Made by a program: the position numbers and the translations under genes | In this document: in pieces, positions 27,719 to 35,693 of the stretch | Layout of the letters: each line of letters opens with the position of its first letter | Numbering within the stretch: the first letter of the stretch is position 1 | DNA from: Mesorhizobium sp. ES1-1 | GTDB taxonomy: Bacteria; Pseudomonadota; Alphaproteobacteria; Rhizobiales; Rhizobiaceae | Direction of reading: 5' to 3' | Assembly: GCF_020164785.1 (NCBI RefSeq) | Contig: NZ_JAIUGX010000003.1 | Location: forward strand, 124,001-188,000 | DNA: 64,000 nucleotides | Notes under the pieces: model-generated | What the model was told of the DNA's origin: nothing | The model's input: the letters and a program-made list of their open reading frames with translations, nothing else | The model's database searches: none

Positions 27719-29131
27719 ATGCCGGCCGAGCCCTCCAAGTCCCACCTCCCTGCCGCAAACGTGAAAGCCACGGGGCTGCCGAAGCTGGCCATCGACGCCA
27801 CGGGGCTGATGCTGTGGCCGCGGGGCAAGGGCCTGGCGGGAATCCCCAGGGTCGAAAGCTTTCTCGTCAACGCGGCTTTGGCGGATCCGGACCCGAGCGT
27901 AGATGTGGTGGCCTACCGGTCGGGGGAGGGCAGGTTCACCCCGCTTGCCCCGTTCGAACTGGACCATGTCGCGACAGGGGGAATCGCGCCGCACCGTGTC
28001 GCGCAATGGCCGGGAAGACGCATCGCACTCTCCCGGGCTTTTGAAGCCGTGCGTCTGCGGCCATGGGACAAGCGCGAGACGGACCGGCACCTTGCACGGA
28101 CCGTGACGAACGGCAGGACGGGTATAGAATGGCAAGCAACCAAACTGCTGATGCGTGCCTATCGTCTTTACCGGCGGGCGCGGATCCGGCTCGGCCAGCG
28201 CCAGGACGCTCCCAGCGGGCCGCGTGTAGCCGAACCAGGCATTGTGCTGATCAGCCATCACCTCCTGACGCAGGAAGACCGTGCGGCGATCTCGGGCAGC
28301 GCCGGGCACATTGCGTTTCTTTGCCACGACCTCATCCCGGCCTTGCGCCCGGATCTGATCGGCGCCGACACTGGCGAGGATCGCTTCGGGTCTTACCTTG
28401 AACGTCTGGTGGCGGCAGGGGCGCCGGCCTTTTGCGCCTCCGACGAGGTCAGTGCCACGCTGAGCGATCATATGCGAACGGCCGGGATCGGCCCGCCGGC
28501 GATATACCGCTTTGCCATGCCCTCGATCCTGCACGAGACAGCGTCGCGCATGGGATACACCTCGCGCGTCGAGGCGGCCGAGCCGTTCGTGCTCTACTGT
28601 TCGACCATCGAGGTCCGCAAGAACCACATCCTGCTGGCGCGGATCTGGCAGCAGGCGCTCGAGGAAGGCGTCAAGCTGCCGAGGCTTGTCTGCGCCGGCC
28701 GCTGGGGCTGGATGGTCGAACCGTTGCGCGCCTATCTGAAGGCCCATCCCGAGTTGCTGCAGTCGGTGACATTCACCGGGCCGGTCAGCGATGAAGAGCT
28801 GATCGGCTATTATCGCAGCGCGGCCTTCGGCGTCTTTCCTTCCCATATCGAGGGCTGGGGCTACGGCGCCTCGGAATGTCTCGATTTCGGCCTTCCGGTC
28901 ATCGTGTCGACGGCGCCCTCCCTGATCGAGGCGACGGGCGGGCTGATGCCGTCGATCGATTCGAACGACCAGGCGGGCTGGTACGCGGCGATCCGCAGGA
29001 TGGCTGAAGACTCGGCCTGGCGCGCGTCGTTGGCCGACCGTATCGCAAAGCAGCAGCGGCCGACGCCGGCATCGGCCAGCTGGGCCGCCATCAAGGCCGG
29101 GCTGAAGGAGAGCGCGTCGCGGCCTTCGTAA
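27719..29131 (+). CDS. Family 1/4-type glycosyltransferase
   Basis: About 470 residues with a GT-B fold. The N-terminal domain opens KLAIDATGLMLWPRGKGLAG. The C-terminal nucleotide-sugar domain contains VLYCSTIEVRKNHILLARI, FTGPVSDEELIGYYRSAAF and FPSHIEGWGYGASECLDFGL, the last being the E-x7-E-like donor-binding motif of group-1 transferases. Donor and acceptor sugars are unknown; an envelope polysaccharide is likely. Start is ATG 27719. It is not within an obvious polysaccharide operon; the DEAD-box helicase gene converges 3 bp away. Confidence 0.9.
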   Translation: MPAEPSKSHLPAANVKATGLPKLAIDATGLMLWPRGKGLAGIPRVESFLVNAALADPDPSVDVVAYRSGEGRFTPLAPFELDHVATGGIAPHRVAQWPGRRIALSRAFEAVRLRPWDKRETDRHLARTVTNGRTGIEWQATKLLMRAYRLYRRARIRLGQRQDAPSGPRVAEPGIVLISHHLLTQEDRAAISGSAGHIAFLCHDLIPALRPDLIGADTGEDRFGSYLERLVAAGAPAFCASDEVSATLSDHMRTAGIGPPAIYRFAMPSILHETASRMGYTSRVEAAEPFVLYCSTIEVRKNHILLARIWQQALEEGVKLPRLVCAGRWGWMVEPLRAYLKAHPELLQSVTFTGPVSDEELIGYYRSAAFGVFPSHIEGWGYGASECLDFGLPVIVSTAPSLIEATGGLMPSIDSNDQAGWYAAIRRMAEDSAWRASLADRIAKQQRPTPASASWAAIKAGLKESASRPS

Positions 29132-29134
29132 CGT

Positions 29135-31003
29135 TTACGAAGGTCGCTTCTTCGCCTTCTTGTGCTTCGGCGGGCCGCCATCCTCAAATTTCGGCTTGCC
29201 CGGCTTCTTCGCCCAGGGCGTTGCCTCATGCGCGGCTGCCGGGCGCTGCTCGGCCGAGGCCGGCGCCCGTTTCTCGAACTTGCGCTTCGGCGCCTTGGGG
29301 TCGAACGGGGCCTTGCCGCGATGCGGTTTCTTGTCGGGATTTGGCGCCTGATAGCCGGCGCGCGACAGATCGGGCGTGCCCTCGAGGCGTTTGACCACAA
29401 TGCTGCCCTGCAGCTTGCGGTCGGGACCAATGGCGGCCAGAAACCGCTCGGCCCAATCGGCCGATATCTGCACGTAGGTCTCTTCCGGCTGCATCTTGAT
29501 GGCGCCGATCTCGCGCTTCGAGATGCTGCCGGCGCGGCACAGCATCGGGATCAGCCAGCGTGGCTCGGTGTTCTGCCGGCGACCGACCGAGAGCGAGAAC
29601 CAGACGCTGGCGCCGAAATCGTCGCGGCGGCTGGGCGCCTCGTCGCGGTGCGCGAAGTTTTCGCCCGCCCCTCTTTCCCGGGAAGGTGTGAATGGCGCGA
29701 CATCCATAAGGTCCTCGGGCGCCGAGCGGCTGGCGCGGCACTGGCGCACGAAGGCCGCCGCAACCCGTTCGGCGCCATGGCGAGCCAGAAGCGCGTCGAT
29801 GAACTCGCGCTCGTCGTCCTTCACCGCCTCTTCGAAGGCCGCATCGGCGAGAATGCGCTCGTCGTCGCGCCGGATGACGTCGTCGGCGGAGGGCGGGCTC
29901 GCCCAGGTGGCTTTCAGCCCGGCGTTCTGCAGAAGCCGCTCGGTACGCTTGCGGGCGCTGCCCGGCACGATCAGCGCGCTGACGCCCTTGCGCCCGGCAC
30001 GCCCAGTGCGGCCGCTTCTGTGCAGCAGCGTTTCCGGATTGGTCGGCAAATCAGCGTGGATCACCAGTTCGAGGTTGGGGAGGTCGATGCCGCGCGCCGC
30101 GACATCGGTGGCGATGCAGACTTTCGCGCGACCATCGCGCATCGCCTGCAGCGCGTGGCTGCGCTCGTTCTGGCTGAGCTCGCCCGAGAGCGCGACGACG
30201 GAAAAGTTGCGGTTGTTGAAGCGGGCGGTGAGATGATTGACGGCGGCGCGGGTGTTGCAGAACACCAGCGCGTTCTTGGCCTCGTAGAAGCGCAGCACGT
30301 TGATGATGGCGTTCTCGCGGTCGGCCTGGGCGACGCTGAGCGCCCGGTATTCGATGTCGAGATGCTGTTTTTCCTCGCCGGCGGCCGAGATGCGCACAGC
30401 ATCGCGCTGATAGCCCTGGGCAAGGGTGGCGATGGACCGCGGCACGGTGGCCGAGAACATCAGCGTGCGGCGTTCGGCCGGAGCGGCATCGAGGATGAAT
30501 TCGAGATCCTCGCGAAAGCCGAGATCGAGCATCTCGTCGGCCTCGTCCAGCACCACGGCCTTCAGTGCCGACATGTCCAGCGAATGCCGTGTGATGTGGT
30601 CGCGCAGGCGGCCCGGCGTGCCGACGACGATATGGGCGCCACGCTCCAGCACGCGCCGCTCGGTGCGCATGTCCATGCCGCCAACGCAGGACGCCACCGT
30701 CGCGCCGGTCAGCGCGTAGAGCCATTCGAGCTCGCGCGTCACCTGCAGCGCCAGTTCGCGCGTCGGCGCCACGGCCAGCGCAAGCGGGGCCGCGGCATGG
30801 CCAAAGCGCTCCGCATCCCCCAGGAGGGTCGGGGCCAGCGCCAGGCCGAACGCCACGGTCTTGCCGGAGCCGGTCTGCGCCGACACCAGGGCATCGGCCT
30901 GGCCGAGCTCCAGAACCGCCTTCTGGACCGGCGTCAGTTCGGAATAGCCGCGTTTTTCCAGCGCCTGGGCAAGCGCCGGAACAATAGCTTCGAAATCGGA
31001 CAT
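29135..31003 (-). CDS. DEAD-box ATP-dependent RNA helicase, DeaD/CsdA-like
   Basis: A 622-residue helicase. Visible motifs in order: Q motif ELTPVQKAVL, I SAQTGSGKT, Ia APTRELALQ, TPGRLRDHI, II VLDEADEM, III SATVPRS, IV ALVFCNTRAA, V ATDVAARGIDLP and VI HRSGRTGRAGRKG. The C-terminal part holds an RNA-recognition-like domain (ADWAERFLAAIG...GTPDLSRAGY) and ends in a basic, Lys/Pro-rich tail. The layout fits DeaD/CsdA/DbpA-type helicases of ribosome assembly or mRNA turnover. ATG 31003 is the first start and gives a standard N-terminus. Confidence 0.95.
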   Translation of the reverse strand: MSDFEAIVPALAQALEKRGYSELTPVQKAVLELGQADALVSAQTGSGKTVAFGLALAPTLLGDAERFGHAAAPLALAVAPTRELALQVTRELEWLYALTGATVASCVGGMDMRTERRVLERGAHIVVGTPGRLRDHITRHSLDMSALKAVVLDEADEMLDLGFREDLEFILDAAPAERRTLMFSATVPRSIATLAQGYQRDAVRISAAGEEKQHLDIEYRALSVAQADRENAIINVLRFYEAKNALVFCNTRAAVNHLTARFNNRNFSVVALSGELSQNERSHALQAMRDGRAKVCIATDVAARGIDLPNLELVIHADLPTNPETLLHRSGRTGRAGRKGVSALIVPGSARKRTERLLQNAGLKATWASPPSADDVIRRDDERILADAAFEEAVKDDEREFIDALLARHGAERVAAAFVRQCRASRSAPEDLMDVAPFTPSRERGAGENFAHRDEAPSRRDDFGASVWFSLSVGRRQNTEPRWLIPMLCRAGSISKREIGAIKMQPEETYVQISADWAERFLAAIGPDRKLQGSIVVKRLEGTPDLSRAGYQAPNPDKKPHRGKAPFDPKAPKRKFEKRAPASAEQRPAAAHEATPWAKKPGKPKFEDGGPPKHKKAKKRPS

Positions 31004-31150
31004 CTCGCTCTTTCGGAATTCAGGGGTCTGCGCTCATCATGGAGCACGAGCCGGGGCCGGCGTCACGCCAGCCAAACAATCTTGGCCGTACGTACTTGCT
31101 GGAGCCGCTCTTGTACAGGGCGCGGCTCGAAAGCCGGTGCCAGGCACCAA

Positions 31151-31178
31151 TTGACTCCTGCCGCAAACCGCGTAAAAG
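31151..31178 (+). promoter_or_regulatory. Possible promoter for the asd leader transcript
   Basis: TTGACT at 31151-31156 and TAAAAG at 31173-31178, 16 bp apart, form a reasonable housekeeping promoter. It would start transcription about 120 bases before the leader peptide ATG at 31305. The match is moderate and position is the main support. Confidence 0.3.
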
Positions 31179-31304
31179 CCCGCTTCGAACGGGATCATTT
31201 CGATGCGCGGCCTTTCGATGGCGGTTCTTGCATTCGATTTCCCTGGCCACGATGCAAATCATTGGGCCGGGCGCGTCGTCGCGTCTCCTCGTTTCAGCAA
31301 AACC

Positions 31305-31334
31305 ATGGCCAAAACCACCACCAAAACGGTGTGA
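31305..31334 (+). CDS. Candidate nine-residue Thr/Lys-rich leader peptide of asd
   Basis: The short frame encodes MAKTTTKTV followed by TGA. Four of nine residues are threonine and two are lysine, both end products of the aspartate pathway that Asd feeds. It is followed by mutually exclusive hairpins and a terminator-like stem just before asd, the arrangement of a ribosome-mediated attenuator. No good Shine-Dalgarno sequence precedes the ATG, which is the main weakness. Confidence 0.5.
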   Translation: MAKTTTKTV

Positions 31335-31357
31335 TTCCCTTGGCCTAACCACCCTCT

Positions 31358-31404
31358 CCCGGGTCCGGCCCGGGGGACGGAACCCGCATTGGCCGGCGGG
31401 TTTT
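31358..31404 (+). promoter_or_regulatory. Attenuator-like hairpins upstream of asd
   Basis: Three competing stems can be drawn. A CCCGGG/CCCGGG stem pairs 31358-31363 with 31369-31374. A terminator stem pairs AACCCGC (31381-31387) with GCGGGTT (31396-31402), followed by TTTTCTCC. An alternative stem pairs GGGTCCG (31361-31367) with CGGAACCC (31378-31385); it excludes both others and would act as antiterminator. The asd start is 39 bases after the terminator T-run. Confidence 0.5.
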
Positions 31405-31442
31405 CTCCAAAAACCAGGCGGAGAGGGACAGGAGATTTTTCG

Positions 31443-32477
31443 ATGAGTTTCAAGATTGCAGTCGTCGGCGCCACGGGCAATGTGGGCCGGGAAATGCTCA
31501 ACATACTAGACGAGCGCGGCTTTCCGGTAAGCGAAGTCGTGGCGTTGGCGTCGCGGCGCAGCCAGGGCACCGAAGTGTCGTTCGGCGACCGCACGCTGAA
31601 GGTCAGGGCGCTCGACCAGTATGATTTCTCCGACACCGACCTGTGCATCATGTCGGCCGGCGGCAACGTCTCCAAGGAATGGTCGCCGAAGATCGGCAAG
31701 CAGGGCTGCGTCGTCATCGATAATTCGTCGGCGTTCCGCTATGACCAGGACGTGCCGCTGATCGTGCCGGAAGTGAACCCGGATGCGATCTCGCTGTTCA
31801 CGCGCAAGAACATCATCGCCAACCCGAATTGCTCGACGGCGCAGCTGGTGGTGGCGCTGAAGCCGCTGCATGACTTCGCCACCATCAAGCGCGTGGTCGT
31901 GGCCACCTACCAGTCGGTGTCGGGCGCCGGCAAGGAGGGCATGGACGAGCTGTTCACGCAGACGCGCGCGGTGTTCGTCGCCGACGGCGTCGAGGTCAAG
32001 AAGTTCACCAAGCGTATCGCCTTCAACGTCATCCCGCATATCGACGTCTTCCTCGATGACGGCTCGACCAAGGAAGAGTGGAAGATGGTGGCCGAGACCA
32101 AGAAGATGCTCGACCCCAAGATCAAGCTGACGGCAACCTGCGTGCGCGTGCCGGTGTTCATCGGCCATTCGGAAGCGGTCAACATCGAGTTCGAAAAGCC
32201 GATCACCGCCGACGAAGCGCGCGACATGCTGCGCGAAGCGCCGGGCTGCCAGGTCTTGGACAAGCGTGAGGACGGCGGCTACATCACGCCGCTGGAATCG
32301 GCCGGCGAGGACGCCACCTTCATCTCGCGCATCCGCGAGGATTCGACCATCGATAATGGCCTGTCGATGTGGATCGTCTCCGACAATCTGCGCAAGGGCG
32401 CGGCGCTCAACGCGGTGCAGATCGCCGAGTTGCTGGTCGAGCGCGGCCTGATCCAGCCGAAGAAGAAGGCGGCTTAG
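31443..32477 (+). CDS. asd: Aspartate-semialdehyde dehydrogenase
   Basis: A 344-residue enzyme making aspartate semialdehyde from aspartyl phosphate, the branch-point precursor of lysine, diaminopimelate, threonine and methionine. The NADP-binding loop VVGATGNVGREML is at residues 7-19, the active-site cysteine is C130 in ANPNCSTAQ, and the substrate segment QSVSGAGKEGMDEL is near residue 155. Start is ATG 31443, with AGGAG nine bases upstream; a longer frame runs back through the leader hairpins and is not used. Expression may be controlled by the upstream leader. Confidence 0.97.
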   Translation: MSFKIAVVGATGNVGREMLNILDERGFPVSEVVALASRRSQGTEVSFGDRTLKVRALDQYDFSDTDLCIMSAGGNVSKEWSPKIGKQGCVVIDNSSAFRYDQDVPLIVPEVNPDAISLFTRKNIIANPNCSTAQLVVALKPLHDFATIKRVVVATYQSVSGAGKEGMDELFTQTRAVFVADGVEVKKFTKRIAFNVIPHIDVFLDDGSTKEEWKMVAETKKMLDPKIKLTATCVRVPVFIGHSEAVNIEFEKPITADEARDMLREAPGCQVLDKREDGGYITPLESAGEDATFISRIREDSTIDNGLSMWIVSDNLRKGAALNAVQIAELLVERGLIQPKKKAA

Positions 32478-32482
32478 TTTCC

Positions 32483-32884
32483 GCTCACGGGCCGCACCGC
32501 CGCTGCCGCGGCTGGCCCTCCGCGAGGGCGCCGGAAAGCCGGCGGCCCGCGGTCGCGGGCTCGGCCTTTGGCCGGTTTGGGTTTAGCTCAAGGGCTGCAC
32601 CGCCGCTGCCGCGGCTGGCCCTCCGCGAGGGCGCCGGAAAGCCGGCGGCCCGGTCGCGGGCTCGGCCTTTGGCCGGTTTGGTTTCGCTCACGGGCCGCAC
32701 CGCCGCTGCCGCGGCTGGCCCTCCGCGAGGGCGCCGGACGACCGGCGGCCCGCGGTCGCGGGCTCGGCCTTTGGCCGGTTTGGGTTTAGCTCAAGGGCTG
32801 CACCGCCGCTAACGAGGCTGGCCCTCCGCGAGGGCGCCGGACGACCGGCGGCCCGCGGTCGCGGGATCGCCTTCAGCCGGTGGC
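32483..32884. repeat. Four tandem copies of a ~100-bp GC-rich palindromic unit
   Basis: Units begin at 32483, 32586, 32686 and 32789 (lengths 103, 100, 103 and about 96). Each contains GCTGGCCCTCCGCGAGGGCG, GCCGGCGGCCC and CGGCCTTTGGCCGG. Units 1 and 3 open GCTCACGGGCCGC, units 2 and 4 open GCTCAAGGGCTGC. Each unit holds several small palindromes. The array lies between convergent asd and the PemK-like toxin gene. I see no credible coding sequence in it. Confidence 0.88.
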
Positions 32885-32995
32885 GCTTCTCCTTGTTACT
32901 ACACAGGGAGATGGTGACGGCGGGCGAATGAGGGCAGCACGGGTTCTGGTCCGTATTCATTCGGAAGCGCGTCGGCGCTGCGATCCGCAAATGGC

Positions 32996-33427
32996 TCAGT
33001 CGCGCGGCACCTGAAGTCCTTGCCCCGCCTCCCAAATAGATTTGAAGCGCTCGACCATCGATGAGAAAAGTCGCGGCGGCAGCAAGCCGTAATCATAGCG
33101 GTCATCTGCGCGCGGCACCGGACGAAGGTCATAGCCAGGCCACGCGAAACGGTTTCCCTCGTGCAGCATCACCCATGAGCGCTCACCATCCAGACCCAGG
33201 TGATGTTTGACCGCTGGCGGCAGCTCGATCGCCAGCGAGGCGTCTGCCGGCGGCACATGTGTGACAGGGACCACGGTCACGATTGGACCGTCGACGCCTC
33301 GCTTGACGGCGAGCACGATGACGCAAGGACGATCCTTTCGGCCTTCATCCTGTCCTGCCTCGTGCTCGTGATGCCACAGATATGCGTATGAGATTACAAG
33401 GCCGAGCTGCGGCTCTGGAAGTGGCAT
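32996..33427 (-). CDS. PemK/MazF-like type II toxin
   Basis: A 143-residue protein. The segment GRKDRPCVIVLAVKRG near residue 28 followed by PIVTVVPVTHVPP is the conserved beta core of PemK/MazF endoribonucleases, with the RPCVIV arginine region that lines the RNA site. It follows a Phd/YefM-type antitoxin gene with only 3 bp between, in the usual antitoxin-first order. A cut site cannot be predicted. It is longer than typical MazF (about 110 residues), the excess being at the C-terminus. Confidence 0.82.
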   Translation of the reverse strand: MPLPEPQLGLVISYAYLWHHEHEAGQDEGRKDRPCVIVLAVKRGVDGPIVTVVPVTHVPPADASLAIELPPAVKHHLGLDGERSWVMLHEGNRFAWPGYDLRPVPRADDRYDYGLLPPRLFSSMVERFKSIWEAGQGLQVPRD

Positions 33428-33430
33428 GCC

Positions 33431-33700
33431 TTATTTGACGTCTAGCAGGGCGTTAAGATGATCATGTTCCGATGACATCCGCCCGCTGGCAATGGCGTCG
33501 ATTTCTTCATGCTTCAGATCTTGCGTCGCAAAAGTTCTTTGGGCGAGGTTCTTATAGCGCTGCAGATCTTCATACTCCACAGCCGAAACGAAATAGCCGG
33601 TTGGCCGTCCATGGCTCATCACGGCCACTGGCTCTCGCTGAACAATCTCGCGATAGCGCCCGAAATTGCGGGTAAACTCCGTAGTGGGGACTTCGCGCAC
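33431..33700 (-). CDS. Phd/YefM-family antitoxin
   Basis: An 89-residue protein with the Phd/YefM N-terminal DNA-binding pattern: TTEFTRNFGRYREIVQREPV then MSHGRPTGYFVSAVEYEDL. The C-terminal tail would wrap the toxin. The start is GTG 33700, chosen because a perfect AGGAGG (33707-33712 on the plus strand as CCTCCT) lies seven bases upstream; the longer in-frame extension is arginine-rich and covers the promoter. A 15-bp perfect palindrome 30 bp upstream is a likely autoregulatory operator. Confidence 0.85.
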   Translation of the reverse strand: MREVPTTEFTRNFGRYREIVQREPVAVMSHGRPTGYFVSAVEYEDLQRYKNLAQRTFATQDLKHEEIDAIASGRMSSEHDHLNALLDVK

Positions 33701-33729
33701 GATCGGCCTCCTGATCAAATCACGTATTA

Positions 33730-33744
33730 TGCGTAAATTACGCA
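33730..33744. promoter_or_regulatory. Palindromic operator of the toxin-antitoxin pair
   Basis: TGCGTAAATTACGCA is a perfect 7+1+7 palindrome, AT-rich in a GC-rich surrounding, 30 bp upstream of the antitoxin GTG. Phd-family antitoxins bind such palindromes over their own promoter. Confidence 0.65.
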
Positions 33745-33917
33745 ACTCTCGCGATTTTGTCAAAGCTGAGCTGGGGCAACACGACCGTAGCCCCCCGGGC
33801 AGTGCCGGCGCAGCCGGATCAACGACATGACGATGTCGCTGGCGGTCGAGCCTTGCGTTTCGTTTGCATCGCACAATACAGAGCCACGGGCCCCTTCGGT
33901 CCGCTAAAGGACCTTCG

Positions 33918-34823
33918 ATGATCGTGCGCCCTCGTCCGAGTTTCCTGCAGCTTTTCTTCGTCATGCGCGGCTCTGTCGTGCCGCGCATCCTGCCGCAGAT
34001 CCTGGGCTTCGCGCTGTATTCGGTGCTCATCGTTGCCGCGGCACGCTGGTTCGGTCTCGATTTCAGCGTTTTCAACATCACGCCGTTCGGCCTGGTGGGC
34101 GTGACGCTGTCGATCTACCTCTCCTTCCGCAACAACGCCGCCTACGACCGCTGGTGGGAAGCGCGCAAGCTTTGGGGCGCGCTGGTCTTCGAAATCCGCA
34201 ACCTGGCGCGGGCCACGACCAGCCTCGTCTCCGACCAGGCCGAACAGCGCGCCCTGCTCATGGAGGCGCTGGCCTTCTGTCATTTCCTGCGCGGCCAGCT
34301 GCGCAAGATCGACAGCGTGAAGGATGTCCGGGCCTTCATCGATGCCGAAGCCGATACGGCTGCGAAGTTCGCCAATCCGGCCGACGAGATGGTCCGGCGC
34401 ATGGGGCGGCGCGCCAATGCCCGGCGCCAGGCCGGTGAGGTCGATTCGATCGGTTTTCGCATCCTGGACGAGAGGCTGGCTTCGATCACGGCCATCCAGG
34501 CCGGATGCGAACGGATCGCCGGCACGCCCTTGCCGTTCGCCTACACGCTGCTGGTGCACCGCACGGCCTATATTGTCTGCCTGCTCCTGCCCATCGGGCT
34601 GATTTCGAGTACGGGATGGGCGACGCCGCTGTTCACGGCGCTTATCGCCTATACGTTTTTCGGCCTCGACGCGCTTTCTGAGGAGCTCGAGGATCCGTTC
34701 GGCACCGAGGCCAATGATCTCGCGCTCGACGGCCTATGCCGAGTTTGCGAGATTTCGGTGTTCGAGGCGCTGGGCGAGACGCCGCCGAAAATGATCCCGG
34801 CCGAGAAGTTCTACTTTTCGTGA
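33918..34823 (+). CDS. Bestrophin-family (UPF0187/YneE-like) membrane channel protein
   Basis: A 301-residue protein with four hydrophobic segments and the family motifs VTLSIYLSFRNNAAYDRWWEAR near residue 75 and FFGLDALSEELEDPFGTEANDL near residue 255. Bacterial bestrophin homologues form pentameric ion channels in the inner membrane. ATG 33918 gives a normal N-terminus (MIVRPRPSFLQLFFV). It diverges from the toxin-antitoxin operon and converges with rpsP, sharing a hairpin between the stops. Confidence 0.92.
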   Translation: MIVRPRPSFLQLFFVMRGSVVPRILPQILGFALYSVLIVAAARWFGLDFSVFNITPFGLVGVTLSIYLSFRNNAAYDRWWEARKLWGALVFEIRNLARATTSLVSDQAEQRALLMEALAFCHFLRGQLRKIDSVKDVRAFIDAEADTAAKFANPADEMVRRMGRRANARRQAGEVDSIGFRILDERLASITAIQAGCERIAGTPLPFAYTLLVHRTAYIVCLLLPIGLISSTGWATPLFTALIAYTFFGLDALSEELEDPFGTEANDLALDGLCRVCEISVFEALGETPPKMIPAEKFYFS

Positions 34824-34860
34824 TGCTTCGGCGTCTTCGCTCTCCTTGTGCCGAAATGCA

Positions 34861-34884
34861 AACGGCGAGCCGAGGCCCGCCGTT
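34861..34884 (-). terminator. Hairpin downstream of rpsP
   Basis: AACGGCG (34861-34867) pairs with CGCCGTT (34878-34884). Read on the minus strand the stem is followed by TGCATTTCGG, a weak U-run, so it probably ends the rpsP transcript. It lies between the convergent rpsP and bestrophin genes. Confidence 0.5.
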
Positions 34885-34907
34885 CTCGCACTTCGGTGCA
34901 ACGAAGC

Positions 34908-35309
34908 TTATTCGGCGGTTGCGGCTTCCGCCTCGGCCGGGGCCGCGGAGGCGGCCGCAACGGCGGCGGCAGCATCGTCCTGCGCCTTCTTCAGCAGGGC
35001 GGCGCGTTCCTGCGCCTTCTTGCCTGGCTCTGCCTTCTTCGGGTTGGAGCGGGCGTCGCGCTTGGCGATGCCGGCCTCGTCGAGGAAGCGCAGCACGCGG
35101 TCGGTCGGCTGGGCGCCATGCGACAGCCAATGCTTGACGCGGTCGGCGTCGACCTTGACGCGCTCGCCGTCCTTAGGAAGCAGCGGATTCCACGAACCGA
35201 GCGACTCGATGAAACGGCCGTCGCGGGGCGAGCGGGCATCGGCGACGACGACGTGGTAGTAGGGACGCTTCTTCGAGCCCGCGCGGGCCAGTCGGATCTT
35301 CAAAGGCAT
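34908..35309 (-). CDS. rpsP: Small ribosomal subunit protein bS16
   Basis: A 133-residue bS16. The core reads [35 protein letters not shown] and [21 protein letters not shown]. After about residue 80 comes a Lys/Ala/Glu-rich tail, as in other alphaproteobacterial bS16 proteins, which are longer than the E. coli protein of about 82 residues. It is the last gene of a minus-strand unit after ffh and chorismate mutase. rimM, trmD and rplS, which often follow rpsP in proteobacteria, are not found here. Confidence 0.97.
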   Translation of the reverse strand: MPLKIRLARAGSKKRPYYHVVVADARSPRDGRFIESLGSWNPLLPKDGERVKVDADRVKHWLSHGAQPTDRVLRFLDEAGIAKRDARSNPKKAEPGKKAQERAALLKKAQDDAAAAVAAASAAPAEAEAATAE

Positions 35310-35359
35310 TTCGTTTCTCCTGAAATTTCTGATTGGTTTGTGAGAGTGATGGCTGTTTC

Positions 35360-35686
35360 TCAGCCGGCTTTGCTTGCGCCGTTGGACGCGGCGATCTGCT
35401 CATGATGGCGGATCACTTCGCGGACGACGAAGTTGAGGAATTTCTCCGCGAAATCGGGGTCGAGATGCGCGTCCTTCGCCAATTGGCGCAGGCGCGCGAT
35501 CTGCTGTTGTTCGCGCGCCGGGTCCGCCGGGGGCAGCCCGTGCGTGGCCTTGAGGACGCCGACCGCCTTGGTGCAGCGGAAACGCTCGGCCAGCATATGG
35601 ATCAGCGCGGCATCGATATTGTCGATCGAGGCGCGATAGTCGGCCAGAAGGGTGCGTGCGTCGGCCATGTCCTTCTCTTCGTTCAT
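35360..35686 (-). CDS. Chorismate mutase, AroQ class
   Basis: A 108-residue all-helical chorismate mutase converting chorismate to prephenate for Phe/Tyr synthesis. The AroQ pattern is [20 protein letters not shown] near residue 9, [19 protein letters not shown] near residue 36 and a C-terminal helix [20 protein letters not shown] 35686 is preferred for its GAGG Shine-Dalgarno; ATG 35668 is an alternative. The gene is 7 bp downstream of ffh and clearly co-transcribed with it. Confidence 0.92.
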   Translation of the reverse strand: MNEEKDMADARTLLADYRASIDNIDAALIHMLAERFRCTKAVGVLKATHGLPPADPAREQQQIARLRQLAKDAHLDPDFAEKFLNFVVREVIRHHEQIAASNGASKAG

Positions 35687-35693
35687 CGCGTCC

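Noticed and set aside
29162..31348. 728-codon open frame on the plus strand
   Set aside because: It is antisense to the DEAD-box helicase gene, whose motifs are complete; long shadow frames are expected at this GC content.
31305..31442. Lysine riboswitch upstream of asd
   Set aside because: The region is far too short for the lysine riboswitch and lacks its five-helix core; the leader-peptide model fits better.
32483..32884. CRISPR array
   Set aside because: The units are about 100 bp, directly contiguous and without unique spacers; no cas genes are present.
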